Program-made: the position numbers and the translations under genes | Assembly (NCBI RefSeq): GCF_021533195.1 | Contig: NZ_JAJNKB010000010.1 | Location: 102,124-166,123, forward strand | Reading direction: 5' to 3' | DNA: 64,000 nucleotides | From: Portibacter marinus | GTDB lineage: Bacteria; Bacteroidota; Bacteroidia; Chitinophagales; Saprospiraceae | Notes under the pieces: model-generated | Told to the model about the DNA's origin: nothing | Seen by the model: the letters and a program-made list of their open reading frames with translations, nothing else | The model's database searches: none | Shown here: positions 34,990-44,371 of the stretch, piece after piece | Layout: every line of letters begins with the position of its first letter | Numbering within the stretch: the first letter of the stretch is position 1

Positions 34990-36078
34990 CTATAAATGGT
35001 CAAGAATCTTTTGCATTTCTTTTTTCCACCCAATATTTTTTTCTGCAAATTTTCTGATTGTCGATACATTTTTTTCAACCATTGCATATTGATCAGAAAT
35101 TTCTTTCAAGTCGATTGAGGAGTCATCAGGATCAACTTTTATGATAAAATTTTCGTCATCAAATTTAGAATCCTTGCAGCTGTAAAAAAATGGCAAGCCT
35201 CTCGCACAGTATTCCCGATGTTTAAGTCCTGAACTATAGTCTAAACCCACTCTATGAATACCCAAATTTCCTATTCCTAAATCAGCTTGATTATAATACG
35301 AGTCTAACTCCTGATTATATTTATTTGACATAAATCGAATATAGTCCTCAAAAGGAGAAGCCATAGCTTTCAATCTGTTTTCTTCAGGTCCTTCTCCAAT
35401 GATGGTTAAAGTAAATTTCTCCCTCATGGCCTCTTCGGCCTCTATAAAACCATTGATCAACCTATCTATTCCCTGTGATTTAGTAAGATGTCCAACAAAA
35501 AGTAGATCTATCTTATGGTCCGTATTGATTGTTTTTGGTTTTAATTTTTCAACATCAATTGCATTCTCTATCTGAATACAAGGAATTCCTATGATAGTCT
35601 TTCTGTCATCCAAGACTGTAGCTTTATCAATTCGACGAGAGAAATCACTTACTTTCTTGAAACGATAAGATGCAATTTTCTTTTTCAAGCCAGTGTACTC
35701 TTCAATAAACGGAAAGGTGGGAAAATCTAAAATAACCTTACTTTCAGGAAAATGTCTGGATAATCTCTCTACCATCATTTCTAGTCCCGAACTCATCGGG
35801 CTATAACGAATGTAGTAAACACCATATGTTTTTTTTAGGATTTTGGGAATGTCTCTGAAAAAACAATAAAACAAATTGAATGACTTTGCAGGTTCTGATC
35901 CAAAGTTTTTCCTCTTGATCAATTTATCATTCAGACAATATCCTTTTGCAGATATTGCTAAAAAGTCACATTCATGGCCTAAAGCACGAAATGCACTGGC
36001 TTGAGACTTTTGTTTGCGGGCTATTCCGAAAGTGCTTTTTTCATCAATATAAATCCTGTAAATGATCAAGATTTTCAT
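34990..36078 (-). CDS. GT4-like glycosyltransferase
   Basis: A 362-residue GT-B type protein. The C-terminal half shows the glycosyltransferase 1 pattern: KIDLLFVGHLTKSQGIDRLI, FTLTIIGEGPEENRLKAM and a late SSGLKHREYCARGLPFFYS, in place of the usual E-x7-E. The N-terminus (IARKQKSQASAFRALGHE) fits an acceptor domain. It is convergent with the phosphopantetheinyl transferase gene (8 bases apart) and divergent from the M20 peptidase gene, so it is not in the NRPS unit by strand. Role in surface polysaccharide or in glycosylation of the peptide cannot be told apart. Confidence 0.72.
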   Translation of the reverse strand: MKILIIYRIYIDEKSTFGIARKQKSQASAFRALGHECDFLAISAKGYCLNDKLIKRKNFGSEPAKSFNLFYCFFRDIPKILKKTYGVYYIRYSPMSSGLEMMVERLSRHFPESKVILDFPTFPFIEEYTGLKKKIASYRFKKVSDFSRRIDKATVLDDRKTIIGIPCIQIENAIDVEKLKPKTINTDHKIDLLFVGHLTKSQGIDRLINGFIEAEEAMREKFTLTIIGEGPEENRLKAMASPFEDYIRFMSNKYNQELDSYYNQADLGIGNLGIHRVGLDYSSGLKHREYCARGLPFFYSCKDSKFDDENFIIKVDPDDSSIDLKEISDQYAMVEKNVSTIRKFAEKNIGWKKEMQKILDHL

Positions 36079-36161
36079 AATCTACTATAATCTGTATTGG
36101 CTTTGTGAATATAAAGTTAATTGTCAATTATATGTATCTTCATGACAAAGACTACGCTGAA

Positions 36162-37661
36162 ATGAGGTTATCATACATATTTATTTTTCTGGGTTGCTGG
36201 ATTACCACCCTGGCTCAATCTACTTTAACCAAACAAGATCAACTCGACGCCATAACGACCTTCCGAACCCTTCTTTCCATTCCTAACGATGCGAACTACC
36301 CTGATGACATTATGATGAATGTCGTCTGGTGTGAAGAAGTTTTTGATGCTTTAGGTTTCGAAACAACAAGGCTAGAAACCGAAACACTCCCCTTACTACT
36401 CGCAGAATATGATTCAAACTCAGCTGGCAAAGAGACCGTTTTAGTTTATTTACAAGTGGATGGCCAACCTGTAGATTCGAATTTCTGGTATCAGGAAAAT
36501 CCCTATATCGCCGTATTAAAAGCAGAATCGAAAGATGGAGGTTGGAAACAAATTCCCTGGGATACGCTTGAATCGAATTATGATCCGGACTGGAGAATAT
36601 TTGCACGCTCGGCCTCTGATGCCAAAGGACCGGTCGCTATGTTTCTCAAAGCCATGGAGTTGATAAAAGAAGACGAAGAGACCATTCCTTTTAACCTCAA
36701 AGTGATTCTTGATTTTGAAGAAGAGCTGGGCTCACCACGGCTGGCTGGTGCCGTAGATGCCCATAAAAACATACTTAGCGCCGATCATATGGTCATTTTC
36801 GATGGCCCGATGCATCCCTCTAATCAGCCGACACTCTCATTCGGAGCACGAGGTATTGTAACCGTTACTCTGAAAGTTTATGGTCCTGACTTTCCTCAAC
36901 ACAGTGGTCACTATGGCAACTATGTCCCGAACCCGGCCCTCAAACTTGCTCAGTTATTGGCCAGTATGAAAGACACACAAGGTCGGGTTTCTATTCCGGG
37001 CTGGTATGATGGCATTCAATTAGATGAAGAAACAAAGAAAATCTTAGCTGCTGTTCCCGATGATGAACAAGCATTGCAATTTAAGATGAGTATAGCTCAA
37101 CCCGATAACATTGGCACAAATTACCAGGAATCCATCCAATATCCCAGCTTGAATATACGGGGAATGCTTGCCGGCTGGGTCGGAAATGAAGTACGCACAA
37201 TCATTCCTTCGGTAGCAACGGCAGAGATCGATATCAGAACGGTGAAGGAATCTGATCCTGAAAACCTTATTCGCTTGTTGCAAAATCACATCCGGTCACA
37301 GGGATACCATCTCGTCACCGATAAGCCGACCAAAAAAGAGAAAATGTCTCACCCTCTCCTTGTACACTTCGATTATGAAATTAACTATCAAGCCTTTAGA
37401 ACGGAGCTGAATAGCACAACGGGCCAATGGCTTCGCTCTGCTATGAAGAAAAAAAATGGCTCAGAGCCAATCATGAAGAGAACGAGTGGGGGTAGTATTC
37501 CGATTTCACCATTTGTTATTACACTTGGTGTGCCAGCAGTAACGGTTCCTACTGTTAACTCTGATAATAATCAACATAGTCCGAATGAGAATCTAAGATT
37601 GGGTAATTTTGTGGATGGAATTCAGACCATAAGAACCATTCTCACTCATCCGATTCGCTAA
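36162..37661 (+). CDS. M20-family metallopeptidase, exported
   Basis: The frame from 36105 is open, but ATG 36162 starts a good signal peptide (MRLSYIFIFLGCWITTLAQ), so that start is preferred; the protein is then 499 residues. M20 dipeptidase features are clear: the metal Asp in YLQVDGQPVD, SASDAKGPVAMFLKAME, the catalytic EEELGSPRL, the dimerisation domain with SFGARGIVTV and HSGHYGN, and the late RTSGGSIPIS. These enzymes hydrolyse dipeptides or act on N-acyl amino acids with two zinc ions, here in the periplasm or outside. The 3' end overlaps the convergent deacetylase-like gene by 20 bases. Proximity to the NRPS locus suggests, but does not show, a link to peptide processing. Confidence 0.87.
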   Translation: MRLSYIFIFLGCWITTLAQSTLTKQDQLDAITTFRTLLSIPNDANYPDDIMMNVVWCEEVFDALGFETTRLETETLPLLLAEYDSNSAGKETVLVYLQVDGQPVDSNFWYQENPYIAVLKAESKDGGWKQIPWDTLESNYDPDWRIFARSASDAKGPVAMFLKAMELIKEDEETIPFNLKVILDFEEELGSPRLAGAVDAHKNILSADHMVIFDGPMHPSNQPTLSFGARGIVTVTLKVYGPDFPQHSGHYGNYVPNPALKLAQLLASMKDTQGRVSIPGWYDGIQLDEETKKILAAVPDDEQALQFKMSIAQPDNIGTNYQESIQYPSLNIRGMLAGWVGNEVRTIIPSVATAEIDIRTVKESDPENLIRLLQNHIRSQGYHLVTDKPTKKEKMSHPLLVHFDYEINYQAFRTELNSTTGQWLRSAMKKKNGSEPIMKRTSGGSIPISPFVITLGVPAVTVPTVNSDNNQHSPNENLRLGNFVDGIQTIRTILTHPIR

Positions 37662-38874
37662 CCCCGAAAAATCTCAAATAATGCTGCTTCATTTCAATTC
37701 CTCGCATTTCTAAATCATCGAAAGTGGAATTGTGAAAATTGAATGTACCGTAAAGATTGGACAAGTCCGGCAACTTCCAAGATCCTTGACGTTTACTTTC
37801 ATGAAACCATGAAGTATCCATAAATACAAGTGGTTTTTCAATGACATTCGTCGGCCTTTCCTTTTGAAAATCATACAGTTTATACGAAAAACCTGTTCCG
37901 CAACGGAATCCTACATACCTCGTATATCCCAGGGAAGAATCTTCTTTAATGCCGATTTTCTCCAGATTCTGAGGCGTTTCGTCCACTTTAAAGTTTAAGA
38001 AGTGTTGCCTGCTTCTGGTTATTTCCTGTCCACATTCTCTTTCTAGCTTTTGCTTTTCCTCACTCATCATCGCACCCTTGTTATAAGATAGGTAAGAGGG
38101 ATGTATGCCAATGTTATACTGGCGTTCCTCAGCAGTCCTTAATGCTTTTCTAAAAGTTGCGTGGTTAGACTCATAAAAGTTATCTAAGCTGTGGTTTTTT
38201 CCCCTTAAAAAGTAGATCGTCTTCTCCATGGACCTTTCGCTCAATAGCCACTCAAAAGTGTCAAATGGGTCTTGTCTGTTTTTCTTCTTATCAAAAAACT
38301 GATTCCAAAGTAAGTCGAGATTCTTTAGGGTTCTTCTATGATACAAATGACCTACGGTTTTCCTTAAAATGGACCAGGGGGAAGTGAATTTCTCCACAAA
38401 ATCTACATCGTGCGTTAAATGAACGGGCGCTTGCAGTCTGGTGTTAATTTTACCTTGACAAAGGGAGGTTATTAAATCTTGAACCAAATGATCTACGATC
38501 GGTGTCTTTTCCAGACCATTTCGAACCAGATACAATTGGTCTTCATATGATTTTCGATCGTTTAGAAATAACTGGAAATCCATAAACCGTTCTTCGAACC
38601 GTGATACATGGAAAAAGATGCTCTCCAGAACATCAGACTCCTCTAGCTTATTCACATCTTGAAAAATTTGATCAGCTCTAAATATGAAATGTTTGCGCTT
38701 ATTTTTCTCCTTCGTGTAGGATATAATCCGATCAGTCTCTTGGTTTAAATTCAACACGCATTCCTGTAACTTTGTAAAAGGATGATTGTTGATGAAATCA
38801 ATGGTGTATAAAAGTCTTGCTTCTGCCATCGCCGGCAGAGGTCGATCTGTATGAATAGAAAAATAGCTCACCAT
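37642..38874 (-). CDS. Polysaccharide deacetylase-like protein
   Basis: A 410-residue protein with a C-terminal deacetylase-like (CE4) barrel. The metal-binding LTHDVDF segment lies near residues 152-158, and the later HPSYLSYN and VGFRCGTGF segments fit the fold's other ligands; the N-terminal 130 residues match the extra domain common to this Bacteroidota group. CE4 enzymes remove N-acetyl groups from polysaccharides. There is no signal peptide, so it may act on intermediates in the cytoplasm. Its start overlaps the GNAT gene by 7 bases, which indicates co-transcription. Activity is not certain because the motif is degenerate. Confidence 0.7.
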   Translation of the reverse strand: MVSYFSIHTDRPLPAMAEARLLYTIDFINNHPFTKLQECVLNLNQETDRIISYTKEKNKRKHFIFRADQIFQDVNKLEESDVLESIFFHVSRFEERFMDFQLFLNDRKSYEDQLYLVRNGLEKTPIVDHLVQDLITSLCQGKINTRLQAPVHLTHDVDFVEKFTSPWSILRKTVGHLYHRRTLKNLDLLWNQFFDKKKNRQDPFDTFEWLLSERSMEKTIYFLRGKNHSLDNFYESNHATFRKALRTAEERQYNIGIHPSYLSYNKGAMMSEEKQKLERECGQEITRSRQHFLNFKVDETPQNLEKIGIKEDSSLGYTRYVGFRCGTGFSYKLYDFQKERPTNVIEKPLVFMDTSWFHESKRQGSWKLPDLSNLYGTFNFHNSTFDDLEMRGIEMKQHYLRFFGVSESDE

Positions 38875-39815
38875 TGAAAAAAATTACTCAAGATCTTCAA
38901 TAAGGGATGATTGATCTTTGTGATCTGATGATAAGGTACTTGCTCACCTCCGAATCCTCTAAAAAATCTTTCCACACCTGGTAACATCGATCCTTCAAAA
39001 TCAAAGTCTTTACCTTTTGCAACGGAATCTTTAATGGCATGCCAGATCAAACAACCGACTGCTTCTTGCTGCATGCCTTCTTGATTCTTTGTCGTATATA
39101 AAAGATACGCTTTTTGATGATCCTCAATGGTATAAATGGCACCAATGGTTTCACCTCGTTTATTCTTGTAATCCCAAATGCACCCTTGGCCTCTCTCAAT
39201 GGAATGGGATATCAAACGAAGCATAATATCAGGATTAAAAAATTCCGTGATCTCGTTTTCTTCAAATGTTTGCCTAACCATGTTTAAAAATCCTGTCACA
39301 TCAGTTGAAGATTCAATCCTCTCTTGATGGTCCTGTTTACACACTACATTTCTAAGTTGTTTTTTCAAATTACCCTTCAATTCCGGCTCTGTCTGTCCTG
39401 AAGGTATCACATAGGTATATCTGGTGTTCTGACTATAGCCTTTTTTATGAAATGGGTACCAAGAGGTGGCATCTGGATTGAATTTAAAACTCAGGTAATG
39501 GAAATTCGGCAATTGGGCTTCTAAATCACTCAAGGTTTTCAAGTGGCGACTATTGCGCTTATATCGATTAGAAGTTGGACTGCTCTCTAATACTATTGGA
39601 CCTAAAAACGGTGTGTGAGGTGGCATTCCGATTTTTTTTAAACCATACTTTTTTGATTCATAATACGGCCATACGCCAATCAGTTGATCTTTTTCATGAA
39701 CTAAGGCCACCTCCCACTGGTCATTGCAAACGATGTCTAGAAACCAGGGCTGTGAAAATACCGGTATATGATCGCTTTGATTGCAAAACGCTTTGTATGC
39801 TTCTTTGTGCTTCAC
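38868..39815 (-). CDS. GNAT/FemAB-like acyltransferase
   Basis: A 315-residue protein with the double-GNAT layout of FemAB-related acyltransferases: an N-terminal half with the FLDIVCNDQWEVALVHEKDQLIGVWPYY pattern typical of BioF2/FemAB-like proteins (described here by position, residues 27-52) and a C-terminal half with GAIYTIED, AYLLYTTK and DFEGSMLPG. Such proteins transfer amino-acyl or acyl groups to sugars or peptides in exopolysaccharide loci. It overlaps the deacetylase gene by 7 bases and is divergent from asnB. Acceptor and donor are unknown. Confidence 0.72.
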   Translation of the reverse strand: MKHKEAYKAFCNQSDHIPVFSQPWFLDIVCNDQWEVALVHEKDQLIGVWPYYESKKYGLKKIGMPPHTPFLGPIVLESSPTSNRYKRNSRHLKTLSDLEAQLPNFHYLSFKFNPDATSWYPFHKKGYSQNTRYTYVIPSGQTEPELKGNLKKQLRNVVCKQDHQERIESSTDVTGFLNMVRQTFEENEITEFFNPDIMLRLISHSIERGQGCIWDYKNKRGETIGAIYTIEDHQKAYLLYTTKNQEGMQQEAVGCLIWHAIKDSVAKGKDFDFEGSMLPGVERFFRGFGGEQVPYHQITKINHPLLKILSNFFQW

Positions 39816-39937
39816 TTATTAAACTATGTGTAATTTTACAGCTAGTGCATAATTAGCACTTTTTTTGATAATGAATCATTATAAATGCAAGTAGTACTTT
39901 TCATTTCTTATCCTTTCGATCGTCAATCAGATTATCT

Positions 39938-41683
39938 ATGTGTGGGATATTTGGAATGATTCATCATGAAGGTGGCCATAAAGTCAATGAAGTATTTCTG
40001 CGAAGTGCTACTCAAAAATTATATCATAGAGGCCCAGACGGTGAAGGTTATTTTGTAGAAAACAATATAGGACTAGGCCATAGAAGATTAAGTATTATTG
40101 ACTTAAGTGATCGGGGCAAACAACCCATGGAAAAACATGGATTGGTCATTTCCTACAACGGCGAACTGTACAATTATAAAACGCTAAGGTCAGATCTGGA
40201 GCAAATGGGATACCGTTTTCATAGTCATTCGGACACCGAGGTCATACTTAGCGCTTATGATCAATGGGGAGAGGATGCAGTACATCGATTTTCAGGAATG
40301 TGGGCTTTCATTATTTATGACCGGGTAAAAAAGCATATAACACTGTCGAGGGACCAGTGGGGCATGAAACCTCTATTCATTTTTAATGCGGAAGGATTTA
40401 CCTGCTTTTCATCTGAAATTAAGGCATTCACAATCTTTAAAGAATGGAATGGTGAACTGAATAAGGATTCAGTTTACGACTACTTGGCCAATGGTTTGAT
40501 TTACCACAACCGAGACACTATGTTTCAAAGTGTACACTCCATGGAACCTGGTAGTCTGCTTCGCTTGGATTCAAAAGGAAAAGAATTAGAATCTTTCAAC
40601 TTTCAAATAAATGAAGATCATTTTTTAAATTCTAATTCACCACCCGATCAATTTTCAAATTTATTTTCCCAGTCGGTGAAACGGCATTTCGTAGCAGATG
40701 TTCCAGTCGCATGTGCTTTAAGTGGAGGACTAGATAGTTCTGCAATTGTTCAGGAAGCCGCTGAACAAGAATTGCTGTTAGATACCTTTACCTTCACGGT
40801 CAATGAAAAAAGTTATTCTGAATCTGAGTATGTCCTGGAGCTCAAGAATAAACTTGAAATTTCCAATCATCAAATCAGACCGTCGTTTCAAGAGCACCTA
40901 GAGGCTCACCAGGATGCAATAATGGCCAACGAAGCCCCTGCCTTAAGTATGAATTTGATTTCCAGCTACTTACTTTATCAAACCGTTCATCGCAAAGGTT
41001 ACAAAGTACTGCTGGCAGGCCAAGGGGCAGATGAACTTCTGTGTGGCTATCATTTCTACTTTGTACCCTACTTAAAATTTTTAAGTAAGAAATCTCCCGT
41101 CATGGCGGCCAAAATGCTGCTTTCTTTGGGCATTCATTATCCTTCTAAATTCTCATCTGTAATCAATAAGGAGAAATCGAATCTTGACCTTTTCCTATTT
41201 CATCAAAAAAATGAATCGGAAGACAGTGCCGCAAATTTTCAAAACTTTTATCTCAACCAATTGACCTGGGGCCACTTACAACGATTGCTGATTTTCGAAG
41301 ATCATTTATCTATGGCCAATAGCGTAGAAGCTCGACTCCCTTTTTTAGATCAAACTTTTTCCAGATATTGTATTGGTCTCGATTTCAAGTATAAACTGCA
41401 TCTTTCAGAAACGAAGTACCTATTACGCAAAGTAATGAAAGGCCGCCTTCCTGATTCTATCACTAACCGAAAAGACAAGATGGGATTTGTGTCTCCTCAG
41501 GAGCTATGGATCCAGCAAAATAGAACCTATTTTTTTTCAGAAATCAAAAAATCCATTCAGAAGCATCCAGGATGGATTGACGAAAAAGTGATTTCCTTTT
41601 TAGATTCAGGTAAAGCTAAAACTATCCACCAAGATATTTGGCGCTTGTACAGTTTTTTCAAATTTTTAGACCTTGAATTCTAG
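39938..41683 (+). CDS. asnB: Glutamine-hydrolysing asparagine synthase family protein
   Basis: A 581-residue AsnB-family enzyme. Cys2 begins the glutaminase domain (MCGIFGM, RGPDGEG, SYNGELYN), and the synthetase domain carries the ATP pyrophosphatase loop ALSGGLDSSA (260-269), GQGADELLCGY and RLPFLD. These enzymes amidate a carboxylate with glutamine nitrogen; in surface-glycan loci they often amidate uronic acids rather than make asparagine. It directly abuts the next gene (no gap), so both are in one unit. The divergent neighbours (deacetylase and GNAT) suggest a glycan role. Confidence 0.9.
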   Translation: MCGIFGMIHHEGGHKVNEVFLRSATQKLYHRGPDGEGYFVENNIGLGHRRLSIIDLSDRGKQPMEKHGLVISYNGELYNYKTLRSDLEQMGYRFHSHSDTEVILSAYDQWGEDAVHRFSGMWAFIIYDRVKKHITLSRDQWGMKPLFIFNAEGFTCFSSEIKAFTIFKEWNGELNKDSVYDYLANGLIYHNRDTMFQSVHSMEPGSLLRLDSKGKELESFNFQINEDHFLNSNSPPDQFSNLFSQSVKRHFVADVPVACALSGGLDSSAIVQEAAEQELLLDTFTFTVNEKSYSESEYVLELKNKLEISNHQIRPSFQEHLEAHQDAIMANEAPALSMNLISSYLLYQTVHRKGYKVLLAGQGADELLCGYHFYFVPYLKFLSKKSPVMAAKMLLSLGIHYPSKFSSVINKEKSNLDLFLFHQKNESEDSAANFQNFYLNQLTWGHLQRLLIFEDHLSMANSVEARLPFLDQTFSRYCIGLDFKYKLHLSETKYLLRKVMKGRLPDSITNRKDKMGFVSPQELWIQQNRTYFFSEIKKSIQKHPGWIDEKVISFLDSGKAKTIHQDIWRLYSFFKFLDLEF

Positions 41684-42808
41684 ATGACAGAGCGATTGAA
41701 AGAAGTATGCTTGATAGAAACTGAGTCGCACCATGAAGTGATCAGAAATTTAGTGTGCTCTATTCATCAAAATTTTATTGTAACCGTAATCACCAATTCA
41801 ATCTGTGATCGAGCATTGTCTGTTTACGACTTTATCAATCTTCGCATTTATAATTATGAAAAAGACAAGCCCAAAGTAGAAGCGTACTTGAAAAAGGAGA
41901 ACTTTTATATCAAAATAACCATCACTCCACCCAAATTGTCTTTTTTCAAATTACACTCTTTTTGGTTTAAAGATTCTCAGTTATTAATTCATAATATGAA
42001 TTACTGGCTCGCTCCATATCGCAATCTTTATTTCTTAAACCAATTCAACCGCAAATCTGCTCTATCATTCATAAAGTTGATCAAATACTTTCGTACTTCA
42101 AGCATGGAACGTAAGTTGTATCATAGGACCTTTCAGCATTTTATAGCTCCGTCTCAAATCTTGTTTGAAAACTATAATACCCACGTTAAACTGACTTCTT
42201 ATTTTCACCTAGCCTTTACATACCGTCAAAAACCTCCTTCTTTGGCTAATACCATTAAGATAGTCATTCCCGGCACTATTAATCAATATAGAAATTATGG
42301 GAATTTAATCGATGGTATTCAAGAGTATTCCAAGCGTTCTGACAGAAAAATGGAGATCGTTCTCTTGGGAAGAAATCATTCAGGCATAGACTTTCAGGTT
42401 TACAATACAGATCAATTAAGTTTTCACACTTTCAATGATTACGTCACAGAAGATAAATATTTACAAGAAATTCAAAATGCGGACCTGATGATACTTCCTC
42501 TTGAAGAATACATTGAATATAAAGGTGTGCTTGAAATTAAAGGTTCTAGCAACATTTCTGGCGGAATCAATGATGCAGCATTCGTTGGTTGCCCTATTAT
42601 TATACCTGAGTTTTATCGGCATGGCTACTTAGAAAAATATATAAACTACTTCCGTGATGAAAGTTCGCTGATCAATCAAATCGGGAATGTACTTAATGAT
42701 ATCAATGCTCGACACAAAATGAATGGAACCTTGACCTACAACAAAATGGCAACAGTATGGAACACCGAGCAAATTCTAAAATTAGGTGCAGATGAAACTA
42801 ACTCATAG
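41684..42808 (+). CDS. Putative glycosyltransferase
   Basis: A 374-residue protein that I cannot place in a strict family. It has an alternating alpha/beta pattern like GT-B enzymes: KIVIPGTINQYRNYGNLIDGI near residue 196 and MEIVLLGRNHSG near 225, and ADLMILPLEEYIEYKG then SSNISGGINDAAFVGCPIIIPE near 270-310, where nucleotide sugar would bind. No signal peptide or membrane segment. It starts immediately after asnB and overlaps the next methyltransferase gene by 23 bases. Role: probably transfer of a sugar in the same polysaccharide pathway; this is inference from context. Confidence 0.55.
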   Translation: MTERLKEVCLIETESHHEVIRNLVCSIHQNFIVTVITNSICDRALSVYDFINLRIYNYEKDKPKVEAYLKKENFYIKITITPPKLSFFKLHSFWFKDSQLLIHNMNYWLAPYRNLYFLNQFNRKSALSFIKLIKYFRTSSMERKLYHRTFQHFIAPSQILFENYNTHVKLTSYFHLAFTYRQKPPSLANTIKIVIPGTINQYRNYGNLIDGIQEYSKRSDRKMEIVLLGRNHSGIDFQVYNTDQLSFHTFNDYVTEDKYLQEIQNADLMILPLEEYIEYKGVLEIKGSSNISGGINDAAFVGCPIIIPEFYRHGYLEKYINYFRDESSLINQIGNVLNDINARHKMNGTLTYNKMATVWNTEQILKLGADETNS

Positions 42809-43559
42809 TTTGATTCATTATCTAAAAACTTTTCCTTTCTATGCCCACATAAGGTATCACCCTATCATTGAAAGAATCCACCAAATTCTCATACCCGAGA
42901 TTAAAGAGGTATTGGATACTGAGTTCCAATTTTATAACCTTGTCATCCCAAAGGAGAAAATAAACCTGGCATTTGACATCGGAGCTAGTATCGGAAATAA
43001 TACCAAACATTTAAGGCGACTAGGAATTAAAGTCATAGCAGTCGAGCCTGAAAAAACCAACTTTCGGATTCTTAGGAACCGATTCCGAAAAGATTCCGGT
43101 GTTGTTGTCGTTAGAAATGTGGTTTCTGAAACAATGGGCGTATCGAAACTATTTGTTGAAAAAGGAAACTCACTACATACTGTTAACGAAAAATGGTTAA
43201 AGGCTGCACCAGCAAGAAGTAGCCATAAAGTTGTATATACCGGTATTCAAGAAGTTCAATCCATCACCATTAATGATCTTTTTCAACAATATGGAATACC
43301 TAATCTTATTAAAATCGATGTCGAAGGAAACGAACTTAAAGTCATCAAATCAATAGGTCAACCTATAGATTTTATCTTATTCGAAGCAAATCTTCCCGAA
43401 TATTATTCAGAAACACTCAAAATCATTGAGCTTTTAGACGGATATCAGTTTCAGGTTTATCATCTAAAAAAAGATGGTTACACGTTACTTGGAAATGAAA
43501 CTTGTTTGTCTGAACTCAATGAAATATCGGTAGAAATATTTGCTCAAAAAGCCTATTAA
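42786..43559 (+). CDS. FkbM-family methyltransferase
   Basis: A 257-residue SAM-dependent methyltransferase with motif I LAFDIGASIGNNTKHL, VEPEKTNFRIL and the FkbM motif LIKIDVEGNELKVIKSI. The start may be GTG 42786 or ATG 42792 two codons later; both overlap the preceding gene by about 20 bases. It probably O-methylates a sugar of the glycan assembled by the neighbouring genes. Its 3' end overlaps the convergent sulfotransferase gene by 4 bases. Confidence 0.82.
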   Translation: MQMKLTHSLIHYLKTFPFYAHIRYHPIIERIHQILIPEIKEVLDTEFQFYNLVIPKEKINLAFDIGASIGNNTKHLRRLGIKVIAVEPEKTNFRILRNRFRKDSGVVVVRNVVSETMGVSKLFVEKGNSLHTVNEKWLKAAPARSSHKVVYTGIQEVQSITINDLFQQYGIPNLIKIDVEGNELKVIKSIGQPIDFILFEANLPEYYSETLKIIELLDGYQFQVYHLKKDGYTLLGNETCLSELNEISVEIFAQKAY

Positions 43560-44371
43560 AATCCCCAATCTTCGACGTCAATACCAAATTCACTCTTTAA
43601 TCTTAGCATATCTTTACGGAGTTCACTCTTGAAATCCAGAATTTGCTGGGGATTGAGCTTGAAAACCCGACCGGCGAAAAGTTTAGGAATGACCGTCTTT
43701 ACAAAAGATTTTAATCCCGAGGGAAAAAAATGACCTAGCTGACCCATCTTTCTCATTAATGTTATTGCGTAGTAGTTTTCTGTAGCATAATGATTTTGAG
43801 GAGCAGAAAAGTCATGGACATTATCCTCTAGTTTTAAAAATTTTGTGATTACTTCCAGGTTTTTCTCCTGATTTTTGATGAAATCTTCAAATTTGATGAC
43901 TAGTATGCGTTCGCGAGGAAAGAATTCTAAATACTGAGAAATTTGCATGTGATATTTACTAATGTCAAGCAAATGTTGCCAATCAATCTCTTCAGCATTG
44001 GCAGGATCGTTTCTATGAAAATTAAGATGTGATTCAATCCTTTCTATAGGATCCCTTACGATATAAATGAAATAAGGATTTTTACAAAATTCATAAATGT
44101 TTTTTGGAACTTCTTTGACTTCCGGAAATTTCGAATAGGATGTAGATCCATCCAATGTATATTTGTGAGAACCTATCAACGAAGGAAACAAACTTAGATA
44201 ATCATTTTCTTTATATACTGGATTCCCCATATTTTCACTAAAATAGGCTGGCTCTTTCGTTATTCCAGGGCAGATCTGTTTACTTTGTGATAGTAGGTCA
44301 TATAGATATGATGTGCCGCATTTCATTGCACCAATGATGAAAATCTGGTTTATAGAGTTTTTAGATACCAT
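43556..44371 (-). CDS. PAPS-dependent sulfotransferase
   Basis: A 271-residue cytosolic-type sulfotransferase. The 5'-phosphosulfate loop FIIGAMKCGTSYLYDLL is at residues 11-27 and the 3'-phosphate motif YIVRDPIERIESHL near 102-115, with the KFEDF segment after it. It transfers sulfate from PAPS to a hydroxyl of a glycan or other acceptor. It overlaps the GT4 gene start by 11 bases, and both with the GT2 gene form a minus-strand trio. Sulfation of the surface polysaccharide is likely. It is much closer to the family consensus than the sulfotransferase-like protein of the NRPS unit. Confidence 0.88.
   Translation of the reverse strand: MVSKNSINQIFIIGAMKCGTSYLYDLLSQSKQICPGITKEPAYFSENMGNPVYKENDYLSLFPSLIGSHKYTLDGSTSYSKFPEVKEVPKNIYEFCKNPYFIYIVRDPIERIESHLNFHRNDPANAEEIDWQHLLDISKYHMQISQYLEFFPRERILVIKFEDFIKNQEKNLEVITKFLKLEDNVHDFSAPQNHYATENYYAITLMRKMGQLGHFFPSGLKSFVKTVIPKLFAGRVFKLNPQQILDFKSELRKDMLRLKSEFGIDVEDWGF

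Noticed and set aside
36105..36161. N-terminal extension of the M20 peptidase from ATG 36105
   Set aside because: The extension puts charged residues before a clean signal peptide that begins at ATG 36162.
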